A program made the position numbers and the translations under genes. Positions 28,035 to 37,306 of a stretch of 64,000 nt of DNA are shown in pieces (the first letter of the stretch is position 1; every line of letters begins with the position of its first letter). Source of the stretch: Acinetobacter sp. ANC 4470 (GTDB lineage Bacteria > Pseudomonadota > Gammaproteobacteria > Pseudomonadales > Moraxellaceae); NCBI RefSeq assembly GCF_002135335.1, contig NZ_NEGC01000003.1, positions 62,001-126,000 on the forward strand, read 5' to 3'. The notes beneath the pieces are model-generated. The model worked only from the letters and a program-made list of their open reading frames with translations. It had not been told where the DNA came from and did not search any database.

Positions 28035-29039
28035 ATGCAAGACCGTTTAATCAGTGGTTCTGAAAAACCTGAAGATCATTTTGATCGTGCCATTCGCCCC
28101 ACTTCACTGGATGACTATGTGGGTCAACCTGTAGTGCGTGAGCAAATGGAAATCTTTATTGGTGCGGCACGTGGCCGTGGTGAAGCACTTGACCATACTT
28201 TAATTTTTGGTCCACCCGGTTTGGGTAAAACCACACTGGCCAATATTATTGCACGTGAAATGGGTGGTAACTTAAAGTCCACTTCAGGTCCAGTACTGGA
28301 ACGTGCCGGTGACTTGGCAGCCATGCTGACCAATCTTGAAGAAGGTGATGTTTTATTTATTGATGAAATTCACCGTCTTTCACCTGTGATTGAAGAAATT
28401 CTCTACCCTGCAATGGAAGACTACCAACTCGATATTATGATTGGTGAAGGACCGGGCGCACGCTCCATTAAACTAGACTTACCACCGTTTACTTTGGTTG
28501 CGGCAACAACTCGTGCAGGTTTACTGACCTCTCCGCTACGTGACCGTTTTGGTATTGTGCAGCGTTTAGAGTTTTATTCGGTTGCTGACCTCACCCACAT
28601 TGTGTCACGTTCAGCCAGCTTAATGAATGTTCCCATGACTGCCGATGGTGCTAAAGAAATTGCCCGTCGCGCACGCGGTACACCACGTATTGCCAATCGT
28701 TTACTGCGTCGTGTTCGTGACTATGCTCAAGTCAAAGGTACTGGTGAAGTCAATCAAGATATGGCACAACGTGCATTAGACATGCTGAATGTCGATAAAG
28801 ATGGTTTGGACACTTTAGACCGTCGTTATTTGTCGATGTTGTTAGAACGTTTTGATGGTGGTCCTGCTGGTGTTGAAGCTTTGGCTGCGGCTATGGCAGA
28901 AGATTCAGGCACCTTAGAAGATGTCATTGAACCGTATTTGATTCAGCAAGGCTATGCGATGCGTACAGCACGTGGGCGTATTGCCACCAATATGGCGTAC
29001 TTACAGTTTGGTATGACACCACCTGAACCGAAAAATTAA
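28035..29039 (+). CDS. ruvB: Holliday junction helicase RuvB
   Basis: Hexameric AAA+ motor for branch migration. Walker A is [16 protein letters not shown] (about residues 58-73), Walker [11 protein letters not shown], sensor 1 AATTRAGLL, with the arginine-finger region TSPLRDRFG. The C-terminal winged helix includes [16 protein letters not shown] and [15 protein letters not shown]. Length 334 aa is normal. The ATG at 28035 is preceded by AAAGGTAAATC. Confidence 0.97.
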   Translation: MQDRLISGSEKPEDHFDRAIRPTSLDDYVGQPVVREQMEIFIGAARGRGEALDHTLIFGPPGLGKTTLANIIAREMGGNLKSTSGPVLERAGDLAAMLTNLEEGDVLFIDEIHRLSPVIEEILYPAMEDYQLDIMIGEGPGARSIKLDLPPFTLVAATTRAGLLTSPLRDRFGIVQRLEFYSVADLTHIVSRSASLMNVPMTADGAKEIARRARGTPRIANRLLRRVRDYAQVKGTGEVNQDMAQRALDMLNVDKDGLDTLDRRYLSMLLERFDGGPAGVEALAAAMAEDSGTLEDVIEPYLIQQGYAMRTARGRIATNMAYLQFGMTPPEPKN

Positions 29040-29045
29040 CAACCG

Positions 29046-29074
29046 TAGATAAGCTTGTAAAATAAGCTTATCTA
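29046..29074. repeat. Perfect 11-bp inverted repeat after ruvB
   Basis: TAGATAAGCTT (29046-29056), GTAAAAT, AAGCTTATCTA (29064-29074). No T-run follows on either strand, so it is an imperfect terminator candidate at this convergent junction. Confidence 0.55.
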
Positions 29075-29184
29075 AAACAATTCATTCAAAGCTGGATCTT
29101 CTGCTAAAATTTTATTTATTGAAATTTAGCTACTAAAAACTCTCTCCCTAACACTCTTCTTTAATAAACAGAGAAGGAATTTCA

Positions 29185-29770
29185 TTACAACTTAGAAATC
29201 ACTCTAACCTCTTCCACCAACATCAACTCACATGCACCATTTCCAGTATCTTCACGGCTAAGGGAACTACGCCACGTCCATCCATCTTGAGCCTTCACTT
29301 CAACCAACTGCCCTTTTAAATAAATCAAATTATCTTGATCAATTTGAGCCAATTGTTTGGCAATAGCTTTAGTTGCAGGAATTAAATGCGTATTGGCACT
29401 CTGGCTTTGAATTTCCTGCACAGGAATAGGCGGTGCATTTTCATACTGCCAATAATACCAACGGTTACTCTGTCGAATTGACAACTGCTTATAAACAGCA
29501 GGATCTGCCATTCGATCCCAGCCTAAAGCAAAATCGACTGGACTGAGTTCAGCTTCACGCCCAAAGCTATAGTTTTCTTTGGACAAAACACGAAACTCAC
29601 CTACATAGGGTGCCAAATTGGTCATAACAAACTGATCACTGTGATGCACACCATCAACCACTTGATCATCAGTTGAATCCTGAATACCAAAATGAGGGCA
29701 GCCCAATACGACCAAAGCGCATAGCCTATTACCAGTGCGATCAGCCACTTTATATATCGATGTATTGCAT
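29185..29770 (-). pseudogene. Conserved membrane-anchored protein with frameshifted N-terminus
   Basis: The main frame, stop at 29185, reads from about CPHFGIQDSTDD to EVRVISKL. It contains RVLSKENYSFGREAELSPVD, ALGWDRMADPAVYKQ, SANTHLIPA and GWTWRSSLSREDTGNGACEL, segments I recall from a widespread proteobacterial protein with an N-terminal membrane anchor. In this frame the N-terminus has no helix. The neighbouring frame at about 29705-29762 encodes RYIKWLIALVIGYALWSYW, an obvious anchor that should be fused to it. That frame in turn lacks an ATG, while MQYI in the third frame starts at 29770. Two one-base shifts would restore a single protein. It could be a recent pseudogene or contain sequencing errors. 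Confidence 0.65.
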
Positions 29771-29992
29771 GTTCCCCCAGAACATGAAAAGTGTATCCAG
29801 TTCATCAACAATTTTATATAACTTCAAATTGTATTTGAAACCTTGTGCCATTGGAGGAAAAGCTCAGAGTGCTAAACTTCCACGCTATACAGAACTTGAC
29901 TCTTAGCGAAAACCACTTCATTTTAAAAGATGAAAACTTCCCTAAAAGTACGGCTTTAAAGCACAAAACCGAATCACAAATGGAACAAAATC

Positions 29993-30400
29993 ATGGCGAA
30001 TAAATTCGAATTCCAAATCCGTGTATATATCGAAGATACAGATGCAGGTGGAATTGTTTACCATGCTAATCATATTCGTTTCATGGAACGTACCCGCACC
30101 GAATGGCTTCGTGCATCAGGTGTAGATCATTACTGGCATCAAAAAGACTACAACTTTGTGGTACATAAAATTGCCTTGAAATATTCACGTCCTATTCTTA
30201 TGGATGACCTGATTACCGTTACAGCAAGTGTAGTTTCGTGTAAAGCTACGTCTTTTGTATTGCAACAAAATATTTATCGTGGTGAAATCATGCTTGCTTC
30301 TGGCGAGGTGGAGTTGGCATGTATTAGTGCTGAAATGAAACCTTGTAGAATTCCCCACGAAATCCGTGAATTAATTCAAAAAGAATTAGCTCAGGAATAA
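29993..30400 (+). CDS. ybgC: Tol-Pal associated acyl-CoA thioesterase YbgC
   Basis: Hotdog-fold thioesterase, 135 aa, first gene of the tol cluster. The active-site region is [20 protein letters not shown] (about residues 10-29), with the catalytic Asp in [18 protein letters not shown] and [12 protein letters not shown] follow. In other proteobacteria YbgC acts on acyl-CoA or acyl-ACP linked to phospholipid metabolism. The operon continues into tolQ. Confidence 0.94.
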   Translation: MANKFEFQIRVYIEDTDAGGIVYHANHIRFMERTRTEWLRASGVDHYWHQKDYNFVVHKIALKYSRPILMDDLITVTASVVSCKATSFVLQQNIYRGEIMLASGEVELACISAEMKPCRIPHEIRELIQKELAQE

Positions 30401-30423
30401 AAATATTATTGGCACATGTAACT

Positions 30424-31122
30424 ATGGCAACACAACTAGAATCTTCTCTACACGTATCAGATCTTATTTTACAAGCAAGTCCTGTCGTTCAACTGGTCAT
30501 GTTGGTGCTGCTACTGGCATCGTTATACAGTTGGTATCTGATTGCCAAGTTACATATGAGTTATAAAAAAGCCCAGGCCGATGATGAACATTTTCAAAAA
30601 ATCTTCTGGTCTGGCGCAGAACTGAATACGCTATACAACAACGCACAACTTAATTCGAAACGTATCGGTTTAGAAGATATTTTCTATCAAGGCATTGGTG
30701 AATTTTTTAAACTCAAAAAATACCAAGCAACCACCCAACAAACCATTGATGGTACTGAACGTATTTTACGTGTCGGTTTAAGTCGTGACCAAGGTGGACT
30801 TGAACAAGGCTTAGGCGCATTGGCCAGTATTGGTTCTGTTGCACCCTATATCGGTTTATTTGGTACGGTTTGGGGCATCATGAATGCCTTTATTGGTCTG
30901 GCAGATGTTGACCAAGTAACACTTGCAACGGTTGCTCCGGGTATTGCTGAAGCACTCATTGCAACCGCCATTGGTTTATTTGCTGCAATTCCTGCGGTAT
31001 TGGCATTTAACCATTACACAGCGAAAGGTGAAACCGTCTATTCAGACCGTGCATTGTTTGCTGAGGAAATGGTGGCGCTATTACAACGTCAAACTGTGAG
31101 TTCCACACAGGAAAATGACTAA
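30424..31122 (+). CDS. tolQ: Tol-Pal motor subunit TolQ
   Basis: Inner-membrane protein of the proton-driven TolQR motor, MotA/ExbB family, 232 aa. Three membrane helices: one near residues 20-42 and two in the C-terminal half. [20 protein letters not shown] and [20 protein letters not shown] are the conserved proton-channel helices. I chose the ATG at 30424 ([11 protein letters not shown]) over the non-ATG reading at 30409. The stop overlaps the tolR start (TAATG). Confidence 0.96.
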   Translation: MATQLESSLHVSDLILQASPVVQLVMLVLLLASLYSWYLIAKLHMSYKKAQADDEHFQKIFWSGAELNTLYNNAQLNSKRIGLEDIFYQGIGEFFKLKKYQATTQQTIDGTERILRVGLSRDQGGLEQGLGALASIGSVAPYIGLFGTVWGIMNAFIGLADVDQVTLATVAPGIAEALIATAIGLFAAIPAVLAFNHYTAKGETVYSDRALFAEEMVALLQRQTVSSTQEND

Positions 31123-31571
31123 TGGCGATTCAACGTTCTGGACGCTTTGAGCGTGTCAAAAAACCCCTAAAAAGTGAGATGAACGTCGTTCCTTATATTG
31201 ACGTTATGTTGGTACTGTTAGTGATTTTCATGGTCACTGCACCCATGATCACCAGTGGGATTAAAGTGGACTTACCCCAAGCCAATGGCAATCCCATTGA
31301 ATCTAAAGATGCACCGACCATCGTCACTCTAGATAAAGATGGTCTTTATTATGTGGAATATAAAAACCAAAAAAACGGCCCAGTAGATCTCACTCAGCTC
31401 ACGGGTGTTTTAGTTGAAGCACAAACCAAAGCCAAAGATGAGAATAAAGAGCTGAACGTTGTCATTAACGGTCATAACACTCGTCCCTATGGAGATGTCA
31501 TGGCTTTAATGTCTAGTCTTCAAGATGCGGGTTTAACACAAGTTAGTTTACTCACTCAGCCTTTAGAATAA
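31122..31571 (+). CDS. tolR: Tol-Pal motor subunit TolR
   Basis: ExbD/TolR-family partner of TolQ, 149 aa. After a basic N-terminus (RSGRFERVKKPLKSEMNVVP) there is one helix, with the channel Asp in VVPYIDVMLVLLVIFMVTAP, then a periplasmic domain ending with the usual DVMALMSSLQDAGLTQVSLLT. It overlaps tolQ by one base and is followed three bases later by tolA. Confidence 0.96.
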   Translation: MAIQRSGRFERVKKPLKSEMNVVPYIDVMLVLLVIFMVTAPMITSGIKVDLPQANGNPIESKDAPTIVTLDKDGLYYVEYKNQKNGPVDLTQLTGVLVEAQTKAKDENKELNVVINGHNTRPYGDVMALMSSLQDAGLTQVSLLTQPLE

Positions 31572-31574
31572 AGT

Positions 31575-32822
31575 ATGAAAGATTTCAAAAAGCCACCATC
31601 TAAAGAAAAAACCATTGCGCTTGGATTTACCGTTGCTGTCCATGTGGTGGCAATCACTGGCTTACTTTTTTTAGGCATGAGTAAACCTGTCGAACCACCT
31701 AAACAAATTAAAATGGTTTTAATCACACCAGAAGATTTACCCCCACCTGAGCCTACCCCTTTAGAACAAACAGATTCGGCAGAAACAGCAGATGAAAAGG
31801 TTGCGGAACAAGTGCAACAAACGGCGGAACCGAGTGTTGAACCTGCTCCTGTTATTCCAGTTACACCACCAGCGCCTGTAACTCCAAAAGCTGATACACA
31901 GAAAGCCGTACAGGAAGCCAAAGCAGCAGAAGCATTGCGTCAAGCAGAACAACGAGCTGCTGCCAAAGCCCAAGCCCATGCTGCGAATCAAGCTAAAACT
32001 GATGCTGTGAATAAAGCCAAGATTGAAGCTGCTAAAAAAGCCAAAGCGGACGCTGATGCCAAAGCCGATGCTGCTGAAAAAGCGAGAACTGATGCAGCGA
32101 ATCAAGCAAAAGCGGATGCAGCAAATAAAGCCAAAGCCGACGCTGCAAATAAAGCTAAAGCCGACGCTGCAAATAAAGCCAAAGCTGATGCTGTGAATAA
32201 AGCTAAAGCGGACGCTGCAAATAAAGCCAAAGCTGATGCTGTGAATAAAGCTAAAGCGGATGCTGCAAATAAAGCCAAAGCTGATGCTGCAAACAAAGCT
32301 AAAGCTGATGCTGTGAATAAAGCTAAAGCCGACGCTGCAAATAAAGCTAAAGCGGATGCAGCAAATAAAGCCCAAGCGGATGCTGCAAATAAAGCCCAAG
32401 CGGATGCTGCAAATAAAGCCAAAGCTGACGCTGCAAATAAAGCCCAAGCCGACGCTGCAAATAAAGCTAAAGCGGATGCTGCTGAAGAAGCTAAAGCATC
32501 GGCTGCAAAACAAGCCGCAGAAGAAGCTGCCACTAAAAAAGCAGAAGCAAAGAAAATTGCTTCCACTGCAAAGCGTGATTTTGAAAATAAAGTTAAACGT
32601 GCTTGGGATATTCCAAACGGTTCATCAGGTCAAAAAGCGACTGCCCGTGTAACTTTAAGCGACAGTGGTGCAGTTCAATCTGTCATTGTGAACTCAAGTG
32701 ATCCAGATATGAAAGCCAGCGTAGAAGCCGCTGTACGTGCGGCAGCACCTTATCCAATGCCGTCAGATCCAGATGCCCGACGTGAAGCTAAAACATTTAC
32801 CTCTAGCTTTACCGCGAAATAA
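31575..32822 (+). CDS. tolA: Tol-Pal system protein TolA
   Basis: Bridges the inner-membrane motor to TolB-Pal at the outer membrane during division. It has a single N-terminal helix at about residues 14-35 (IALGFTVAVHVVAITGLLFL), a Pro/Glu-rich stretch (about 45-110), a very long Ala/Lys/Asp helical domain II, and domain III from about residue 330 (VKRAWDIPNGSSGQKATARV, then AAPYPMPSDPDARREAKTF). The 415 aa are near normal length. Domain II carries 16 near-perfect 8-residue repeats (KAKADAAN type, see the repeat entry), so its length may vary between strains. Confidence 0.95.
   Translation: MKDFKKPPSKEKTIALGFTVAVHVVAITGLLFLGMSKPVEPPKQIKMVLITPEDLPPPEPTPLEQTDSAETADEKVAEQVQQTAEPSVEPAPVIPVTPPAPVTPKADTQKAVQEAKAAEALRQAEQRAAAKAQAHAANQAKTDAVNKAKIEAAKKAKADADAKADAAEKARTDAANQAKADAANKAKADAANKAKADAANKAKADAVNKAKADAANKAKADAVNKAKADAANKAKADAANKAKADAVNKAKADAANKAKADAANKAQADAANKAQADAANKAKADAANKAQADAANKAKADAAEEAKASAAKQAAEEAATKKAEAKKIASTAKRDFENKVKRAWDIPNGSSGQKATARVTLSDSGAVQSVIVNSSDPDMKASVEAAVRAAAPYPMPSDPDARREAKTFTSSFTAK
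32100..32483 (+). repeat. 24-bp tandem repeat array inside tolA
   Basis: Sixteen in-frame units of 24 bases, each encoding an eight-residue unit of the form (N/K)-A-(K/Q)-A-D-A-(A/V)-N and neighbours. Units differ mostly at synonymous positions (GAC/GAT, GCC/GCT/GCA) plus Lys/Gln and Ala/Val changes. The exact length of 384 bases fits 16 units with no phase break. Copy number change would lengthen or shorten the TolA rod without shifting frame. Confidence 0.85.
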
Positions 32823-32864
32823 AAAATAGCCATATCAATTGAATTTGATATGGCTATTTTTTTT
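32823..32864 (+). terminator. Strong terminator between tolA and tolB
   Basis: AAAATAGCCATATCAA (32823-32838) pairs perfectly with TTGATATGGCTATTTT (32845-32860), 6-base loop, then TTTT. It separates ybgC-tolQRA from tolB-pal. Confidence 0.9.
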
Positions 32865-33023
32865 ATTTAAATTCAACCTTCACAAAAACAATGAAATCTC
32901 ACTCATTTTTCACAGTCTTATAACAGTTTTGACATAATGATGTACTTTTAATAATTTAAAATCATGCCATTATGTGACACAACCGAATTCACAATAATTT
33001 ACATCTTTTAGAGTACGTAGCAG

Positions 33024-34310
33024 ATGATGGAAATGACGCGTAAACATCTACTTTGCCTCACCATTTTGACAGCATTAAGTCCAGTTTTGGCCACCCAATC
33101 TCATGCACAACTGCATTTAGAAATTGCTAAAGCGCCAGAAGCAGCACCGAAAATTGCCATTATTCCCTTCAATAATGATCAAAGCATTTATCCCATTGTC
33201 GAAAATGACTTAAATCGTTCTGGTAAGTTTTCTAGTGCTTCAAAAAATTTACCTGCAACAGCAAGTATGAATGCTCCAAATGCAGAGGCATGGAAAACTG
33301 CGGGTGTTCCCTATTTAGTCACAGGTACAGTCAAGACAACTGAAAATGGCAGCTTTGAAATTCACTATCAACTCTATGATGTAGAAAAACAACAATATCT
33401 ACTCAATGAGTTACTTACAGTTCCAGCTTCACGTATTCGCCAAGCTGGACACATGATTAGTGATACAATTTATCAAGCACTAACAGGAATTGCAGGTGAC
33501 TTTAGTGGTCGTATCGCTTATGTATTACGTAACCCAGCCACACCTGAACAACGCTATACCCTACAAATTGCCGATACTGATGGTGAACAACCTAAAACCA
33601 TTCTAACTTCACGTGATCCCATCCTGTCACCAGCATGGACACCTGACGCGAAGAAAATTGCTTACGTTTCTTTTGAAACCAAACGCCCTGCTATTTATGT
33701 CCAAGATTTAGCGACAGGACAACGTGAAAAACTCGCGAGCTTCCGTGGTTTAAATGGTGCACCAAGTTTCTCTCCAGATGGTCAAAGCATGTTGTTTACT
33801 GCATCCCTGCATGGCAATCCTGAAATCTATCAAATGAATTTGGAAACACGTCAGTTACAGCGTATGACCAATGATAGTGCGATTGATACTGAAGCCCGTT
33901 ATGCCCCAGATGGTAAATCCTTTATTTTCACCTCTGACCGCGGTGGTTCAGCACAAATTTATCGCTATAACTTTGCCGATGCTTCAAGTAAGCGCCTCAC
34001 TTTCCGTGGTGCATTTAATGCACGAGGTTCTTTGAGTGCAGATGGTAAAAAAATTGCGTTAGTCCATCGTCCAAGTGGTAGTAATTACAAAGTTGCCATT
34101 CAAGACATCAATACAGGTATTACTAACATTCTGACCCCAACCAGTTTGGATGAATCACCAAGTTTCTCCCCAAATGGGCAAATGGTGGTGTATGCAACAC
34201 GTGAAAGTAATCGTGGATTATTGTCCATCATGTCACTAGATGGTCGTTTCCGCATGAATTTACCCAGTGAACAAGGTGAAGTTCGTGAGCCAGCTTGGGC
34301 ACCTAAATAA
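33024..34310 (+). CDS. tolB: Tol-Pal periplasmic protein TolB
   Basis: Periplasmic beta-propeller protein that binds Pal and TolA. The 428 aa have a signal peptide (HLLCLTILTALSPVLATQSHA, cut near residue 29), the N-terminal TolB_N domain (KIAIIPFNNDQS), and WD40-like PD40 blades from about residue 200: LSPAWTPDAKKIAYVS, APSFSPDGQSMLFTA, EARYAPDGKSFIFTSDRGG and SPSFSPNGQMVVYATR. An internal ATG nine bases on is an alternative start. It has its own promoter region after the tolA terminator. Confidence 0.95.
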   Translation: MMEMTRKHLLCLTILTALSPVLATQSHAQLHLEIAKAPEAAPKIAIIPFNNDQSIYPIVENDLNRSGKFSSASKNLPATASMNAPNAEAWKTAGVPYLVTGTVKTTENGSFEIHYQLYDVEKQQYLLNELLTVPASRIRQAGHMISDTIYQALTGIAGDFSGRIAYVLRNPATPEQRYTLQIADTDGEQPKTILTSRDPILSPAWTPDAKKIAYVSFETKRPAIYVQDLATGQREKLASFRGLNGAPSFSPDGQSMLFTASLHGNPEIYQMNLETRQLQRMTNDSAIDTEARYAPDGKSFIFTSDRGGSAQIYRYNFADASSKRLTFRGAFNARGSLSADGKKIALVHRPSGSNYKVAIQDINTGITNILTPTSLDESPSFSPNGQMVVYATRESNRGLLSIMSLDGRFRMNLPSEQGEVREPAWAPK

Positions 34311-34348
34311 CAATTTAATTTAAAGCAATGATGATCATGGAGATGAAA

Positions 34349-34918
34349 ATGAAATTAGTGAAATTATTGGTACTTCCTGTTCTTGCAACCACTTTAATCA
34401 TGACGGGTTGTGCAAGTCGTAAACCTGCTGCTGACATTCAAGTCGGTCAAAATCCAAATGAATCAGGTACGGTAAGTACCGAAGGTTTAAGTGAAGATGC
34501 AGCACTCAATGCACAAAACTTAGCGGGCGCTTCTGCAAAAGGTGTGACTGCAGCAAACAAAGCATTCTTAGCAAAACGTGTGGTGCATTTTGACTATGAC
34601 AGCAGCGATCTTTCCAATGAAGACTACCAAACCCTTCAAGCACATGCACAATTTCTTGTCGCGAATGCAAATTCGAAAGTGGCTTTAACGGGTCATACGG
34701 ATGAACGTGGTACACGTGAATACAACATGGCTTTGGGTGAACGTCGTGCCAAAGCGGTAGAAAGCTTCCTCATCACCAATGGTGTTACAGCAACACAATT
34801 AGAAGCTGTAAGCTATGGTAAAGAAATGCCAATTAATGCAGGTCATGATGAAAATGCTTGGAAAGAAAATCGCCGCGTAGAACTTAACTACGAAGCAGTT
34901 CCACCATTATTAAAATAA
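34349..34918 (+). CDS. pal: Peptidoglycan-associated lipoprotein Pal
   Basis: Outer-membrane lipoprotein that holds the envelope together through TolB and peptidoglycan. It has a lipoprotein signal with lipobox LIMTGC, Cys lipidated at about residue 21, an Asn/Ala-rich linker, then an OmpA-like domain with VVHFDYDSSDLSNEDYQTL and ALTGHTDERGTREYNMALGE (peptidoglycan-binding Asp and Arg). Several in-frame ATGs lie at 34328-34349. I chose 34349 because GGAG sits six bases before it and gives a compact signal. It lies 38 bases after tolB. Confidence 0.94.
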   Translation: MKLVKLLVLPVLATTLIMTGCASRKPAADIQVGQNPNESGTVSTEGLSEDAALNAQNLAGASAKGVTAANKAFLAKRVVHFDYDSSDLSNEDYQTLQAHAQFLVANANSKVALTGHTDERGTREYNMALGERRAKAVESFLITNGVTATQLEAVSYGKEMPINAGHDENAWKENRRVELNYEAVPPLLK

Positions 34919-34930
34919 TGACCTTTAATA

Positions 34931-34960
34931 AAAAAGCGCTCAAATTGAGCGCTTTTTTAA
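34931..34960. terminator. Bidirectional terminator after pal
   Basis: AAAAAGCGCTCAA and TTGAGCGCTTTTT with A- and T-runs on both sides. It serves pal and the convergent small gene. Confidence 0.88.
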
Positions 34961-34973
34961 CTTAGATTAGCAT

Positions 34974-35168
34974 TTAAACTTTTTCAGATACGTCAGGTTC
35001 TTCATACGAGCTTTGCATAGATTCGATCAGATCATGCTTGTTGAATTTTTTATATTCAGGTTTAGCTTCGTAATCTTTCCATGCTTCCTTCACTTTCTCG
35101 GCAGAAATATCGTCTAAATTCATCGCTTCATTTGGCGTTGGAGTCGCATCAAACTTTTGTGTTGTCAT
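34974..35168 (-). CDS. Small acidic protein, function unknown
   Basis: A 64-residue soluble protein: MTTQKFDATPTPNEAMNLDD, then a charged helical region (ISAEKVKEAWKDYEAKPEYK) and an acidic tail. No signal or membrane helix. AGGAG lies eight bases before the ATG and a bidirectional terminator follows, so it is probably a real gene. I do not recognise the family. Confidence 0.7.
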   Translation of the reverse strand: MTTQKFDATPTPNEAMNLDDISAEKVKEAWKDYEAKPEYKKFNKHDLIESMQSSYEEPDVSEKV

Positions 35169-35359
35169 AACTGTGCTCCTATCGCTGTATTTAAATAGTC
35201 TCTGCTCACATCAAACATAGCATTTTCCTCAAAACTTACAAGCGCAAAATCACGACAAATAGTCGAGTTTAATTGTTCTTTTGTCTCGTTCTCATCTAAA
35301 ATGAGTCCCCATATTCTTTTGATAATTTTTTATCATTTTCTAGTTGGAGCTTTCCTAGC

Positions 35360-36334
35360 ATGTCATACCTCACCCTTTCCCAATTCTTAGAACAAAAAAC
35401 AGGGAACTTAACGCCTGAACTTGCTCAAGTAGTTGAAACAATTTCAAATACTTGTAAAACAATTGATCAAGCATTGCAAAAAGGTGCCTTAGCAGGTGTA
35501 TTGGGTAGTGCAGAACATGAAAATGTACAAGGTGAAACTCAAAAGAAACTCGATGTCATCTCAAATGATTATTTAATTGATGCGTTAAAAGTTCATCCAC
35601 AAGTCGGTGGCTTAGCTTCTGAAGAACTTGATGAATTCACTCCTGCGCAAGAAAATGGTAAATTCCTTGTATTGTTCGATCCACTTGATGGTTCAAGCAA
35701 CATCGACATCAATATGTGTGTAGGCACCATTTTTTCTATCCTACCTGCAAAAAATGCAGTGACCCAAGCTGAAGACTTTATGCAAGCTGGGACAGAACAA
35801 GTTGCTGCGGGTTATGTATTGTATGGTCCATCTACCATGATGGCGCTTACAGTCGGTGCAGGGACTATATTCTTTACTTTTGACCCAGAAACTCAAGAAT
35901 TTTTGCTGACGACTGACAACATTCAAGTTGCTGCCGATACGCAAGAATATGCGATTAATGCCTCAAATCAACGTCATTGGGAAGAACCCGTAAAACGCTA
36001 TATTGCTGAACTTCAAGATGGAAAAACAGCAGCCCGTGGCAAAGATTTTAATATGCGTTGGGTCGCATGTATGGTTGGCGACATTCACCGTATTCTTTGC
36101 CGCAGTGGTATTTTCTTATACCCATATGATACCAAAGATCCACAAAAAGCAGGTCGTCTGCGTTTAATGTACGAAGCCAACCCAATGAGTATGTTGATGG
36201 AACAAGCTGGTGGTGCATCTACTACTGGTCGTGTTCGTATTCTTGAGATTCAACCCACTGAACTTCATCAACGTGTTCCAGTGATCATTGGTTCTAAAAA
36301 CGAAGTTGAATTAGCAACCCGCTACCACCATTAA
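35360..36334 (+). CDS. fbp: Fructose-1,6-bisphosphatase class I
   Basis: Gluconeogenic enzyme hydrolysing fructose 1,6-bisphosphate. The metal site [20 protein letters not shown] (about residues 115-134) and [17 protein letters not shown] are classic. [21 protein letters not shown] is the C-terminal substrate-binding segment. Length 324 aa is normal. Acinetobacter species are non-glycolytic on sugars and depend on gluconeogenesis, which fits. It stands alone with AGTTGGAG before the start. Confidence 0.96.
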   Translation: MSYLTLSQFLEQKTGNLTPELAQVVETISNTCKTIDQALQKGALAGVLGSAEHENVQGETQKKLDVISNDYLIDALKVHPQVGGLASEELDEFTPAQENGKFLVLFDPLDGSSNIDINMCVGTIFSILPAKNAVTQAEDFMQAGTEQVAAGYVLYGPSTMMALTVGAGTIFFTFDPETQEFLLTTDNIQVAADTQEYAINASNQRHWEEPVKRYIAELQDGKTAARGKDFNMRWVACMVGDIHRILCRSGIFLYPYDTKDPQKAGRLRLMYEANPMSMLMEQAGGASTTGRVRILEIQPTELHQRVPVIIGSKNEVELATRYHH

Positions 36335-36370
36335 TTTATAAAATGGAAGTCAGTATATTCGCTTACTTCC

Positions 36371-37162
36371 ATGGATAACTCTCCCATGCCAGCTTTTTTT
36401 CTTGAATCTAAAGATAATCCAAAAATCAAACATTTACGTGGTTTGATTGAACAAAATTCATTCCGTAAAAAACAGCGTCAAACCGTACTTGAAGGTACAC
36501 ACCTAACGCTTGCTTGGTTAGCTAAAAATCGTAAAATTCATTCTATTTTCACCACCGAAGTGGCAATGAGCCATCCTGATTTAGAGAAAATCAATGAACT
36601 CTATGATGGTTATGTTTTTGTCATCAGTGAATCTTTATATAAAGATTTAAGTACATTAGGTACATCTTTAGCATGCTTGGCAATTGTAGACTTACCAAGC
36701 TCAACTGAAGCCTTAAACTTTAAAGAAGACACCCTCATTCTAGATAATATCCAAGATCCGGGTAATGTGGGAACTTTACTACGTTCAGCTGCTGCGGCAG
36801 GCATTGAACAAGTGGTATGTACTAAAGGTTCAGCATCTATTTGGTCACCGCGCGTCCTTCGTGCAGGAATGGGTGCACATTTTTCTCTGCAAACTTATGA
36901 AAATATTGCACTAGAAGACCTTTTAGAAAAATTTACCATACCAGTCTACGTCACCAGCTCACACCAATCTGAAAGCCTTTACTCAAAGAGCTTAAGAAAA
37001 CAGTGTGTTTGGATTCTAGGTAATGAAGGTCAAGGCGTATCTGCATATGCGCTTAAGCATGCTGAAGCGGTTTCTATTCCACAACCCGGTGGACAAGAAT
37101 CATTGAATGTTGCCGTTGCAGGTTCTATTTGTTTCTTTGAAATGGTGCGTCAACGTTTATAA
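36371..37162 (+). CDS. TrmH/SpoU-family RNA 2'-O-methyltransferase
   Basis: SAM-dependent SPOUT enzyme, probably acting on rRNA. N-terminal substrate-binding domain: SKDNPKIKHLRGL and RQTVLEGTHLTLAWL. The C-terminal knot has motif 1 NIQDPGNVGTLLRSAAAAGI, motif 2 VWILGNEGQGVS and motif 3 SIPQPGGQESLNVAVA. The 263 aa fit. ATGGAAGT (36343-36350) and ACTTCCAT (36365-36372) form a hairpin whose right arm overlaps this ATG. The ATG at 36386 (MPAFFLESKD) lies free of it and is a credible alternative start. Confidence 0.88.
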   Translation: MDNSPMPAFFLESKDNPKIKHLRGLIEQNSFRKKQRQTVLEGTHLTLAWLAKNRKIHSIFTTEVAMSHPDLEKINELYDGYVFVISESLYKDLSTLGTSLACLAIVDLPSSTEALNFKEDTLILDNIQDPGNVGTLLRSAAAAGIEQVVCTKGSASIWSPRVLRAGMGAHFSLQTYENIALEDLLEKFTIPVYVTSSHQSESLYSKSLRKQCVWILGNEGQGVSAYALKHAEAVSIPQPGGQESLNVAVAGSICFFEMVRQRL

Positions 37163-37251
37163 GCCTGTTCTTTCGTTACTTTATTTTAAACATCGCTCGT
37201 TAATGTTTAAAATAGATTACACTAAAAAATAATAATTTTTTTGTCAACCAA

Positions 37252-37297
37252 ACCATTATTTCCAACGTTATGTATGTATGAATATGGAAATAATGGT
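37252..37297 (+). promoter_or_regulatory. Leader inverted repeat before the sigma factor gene
   Basis: ACCATTATTTCC (37252-37263) pairs perfectly with GGAAATAATGGT (37286-37297), 22-base loop. The right arm touches the GGTGGG ribosome-binding site (37295-37300) seven bases before the ATG at 37307. It is either an operator dyad or an RNA hairpin that could gate translation. Confidence 0.6.
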
Positions 37298-37306
37298 GGG
37301 TATCCA

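Noticed and set aside
32100..32483. Repeat array as a CRISPR
   Set aside because: The units are contiguous without spacers, in frame and inside tolA.
31761..32566. Long open frames on the minus strand opposite tolA
   Set aside because: They exist only because the 24-base repeats contain no stops in those frames. Their translations are low-complexity (Ala/Leu/Phe or Ile/Cys/Phe repeats), and tolA on the plus strand is well supported.
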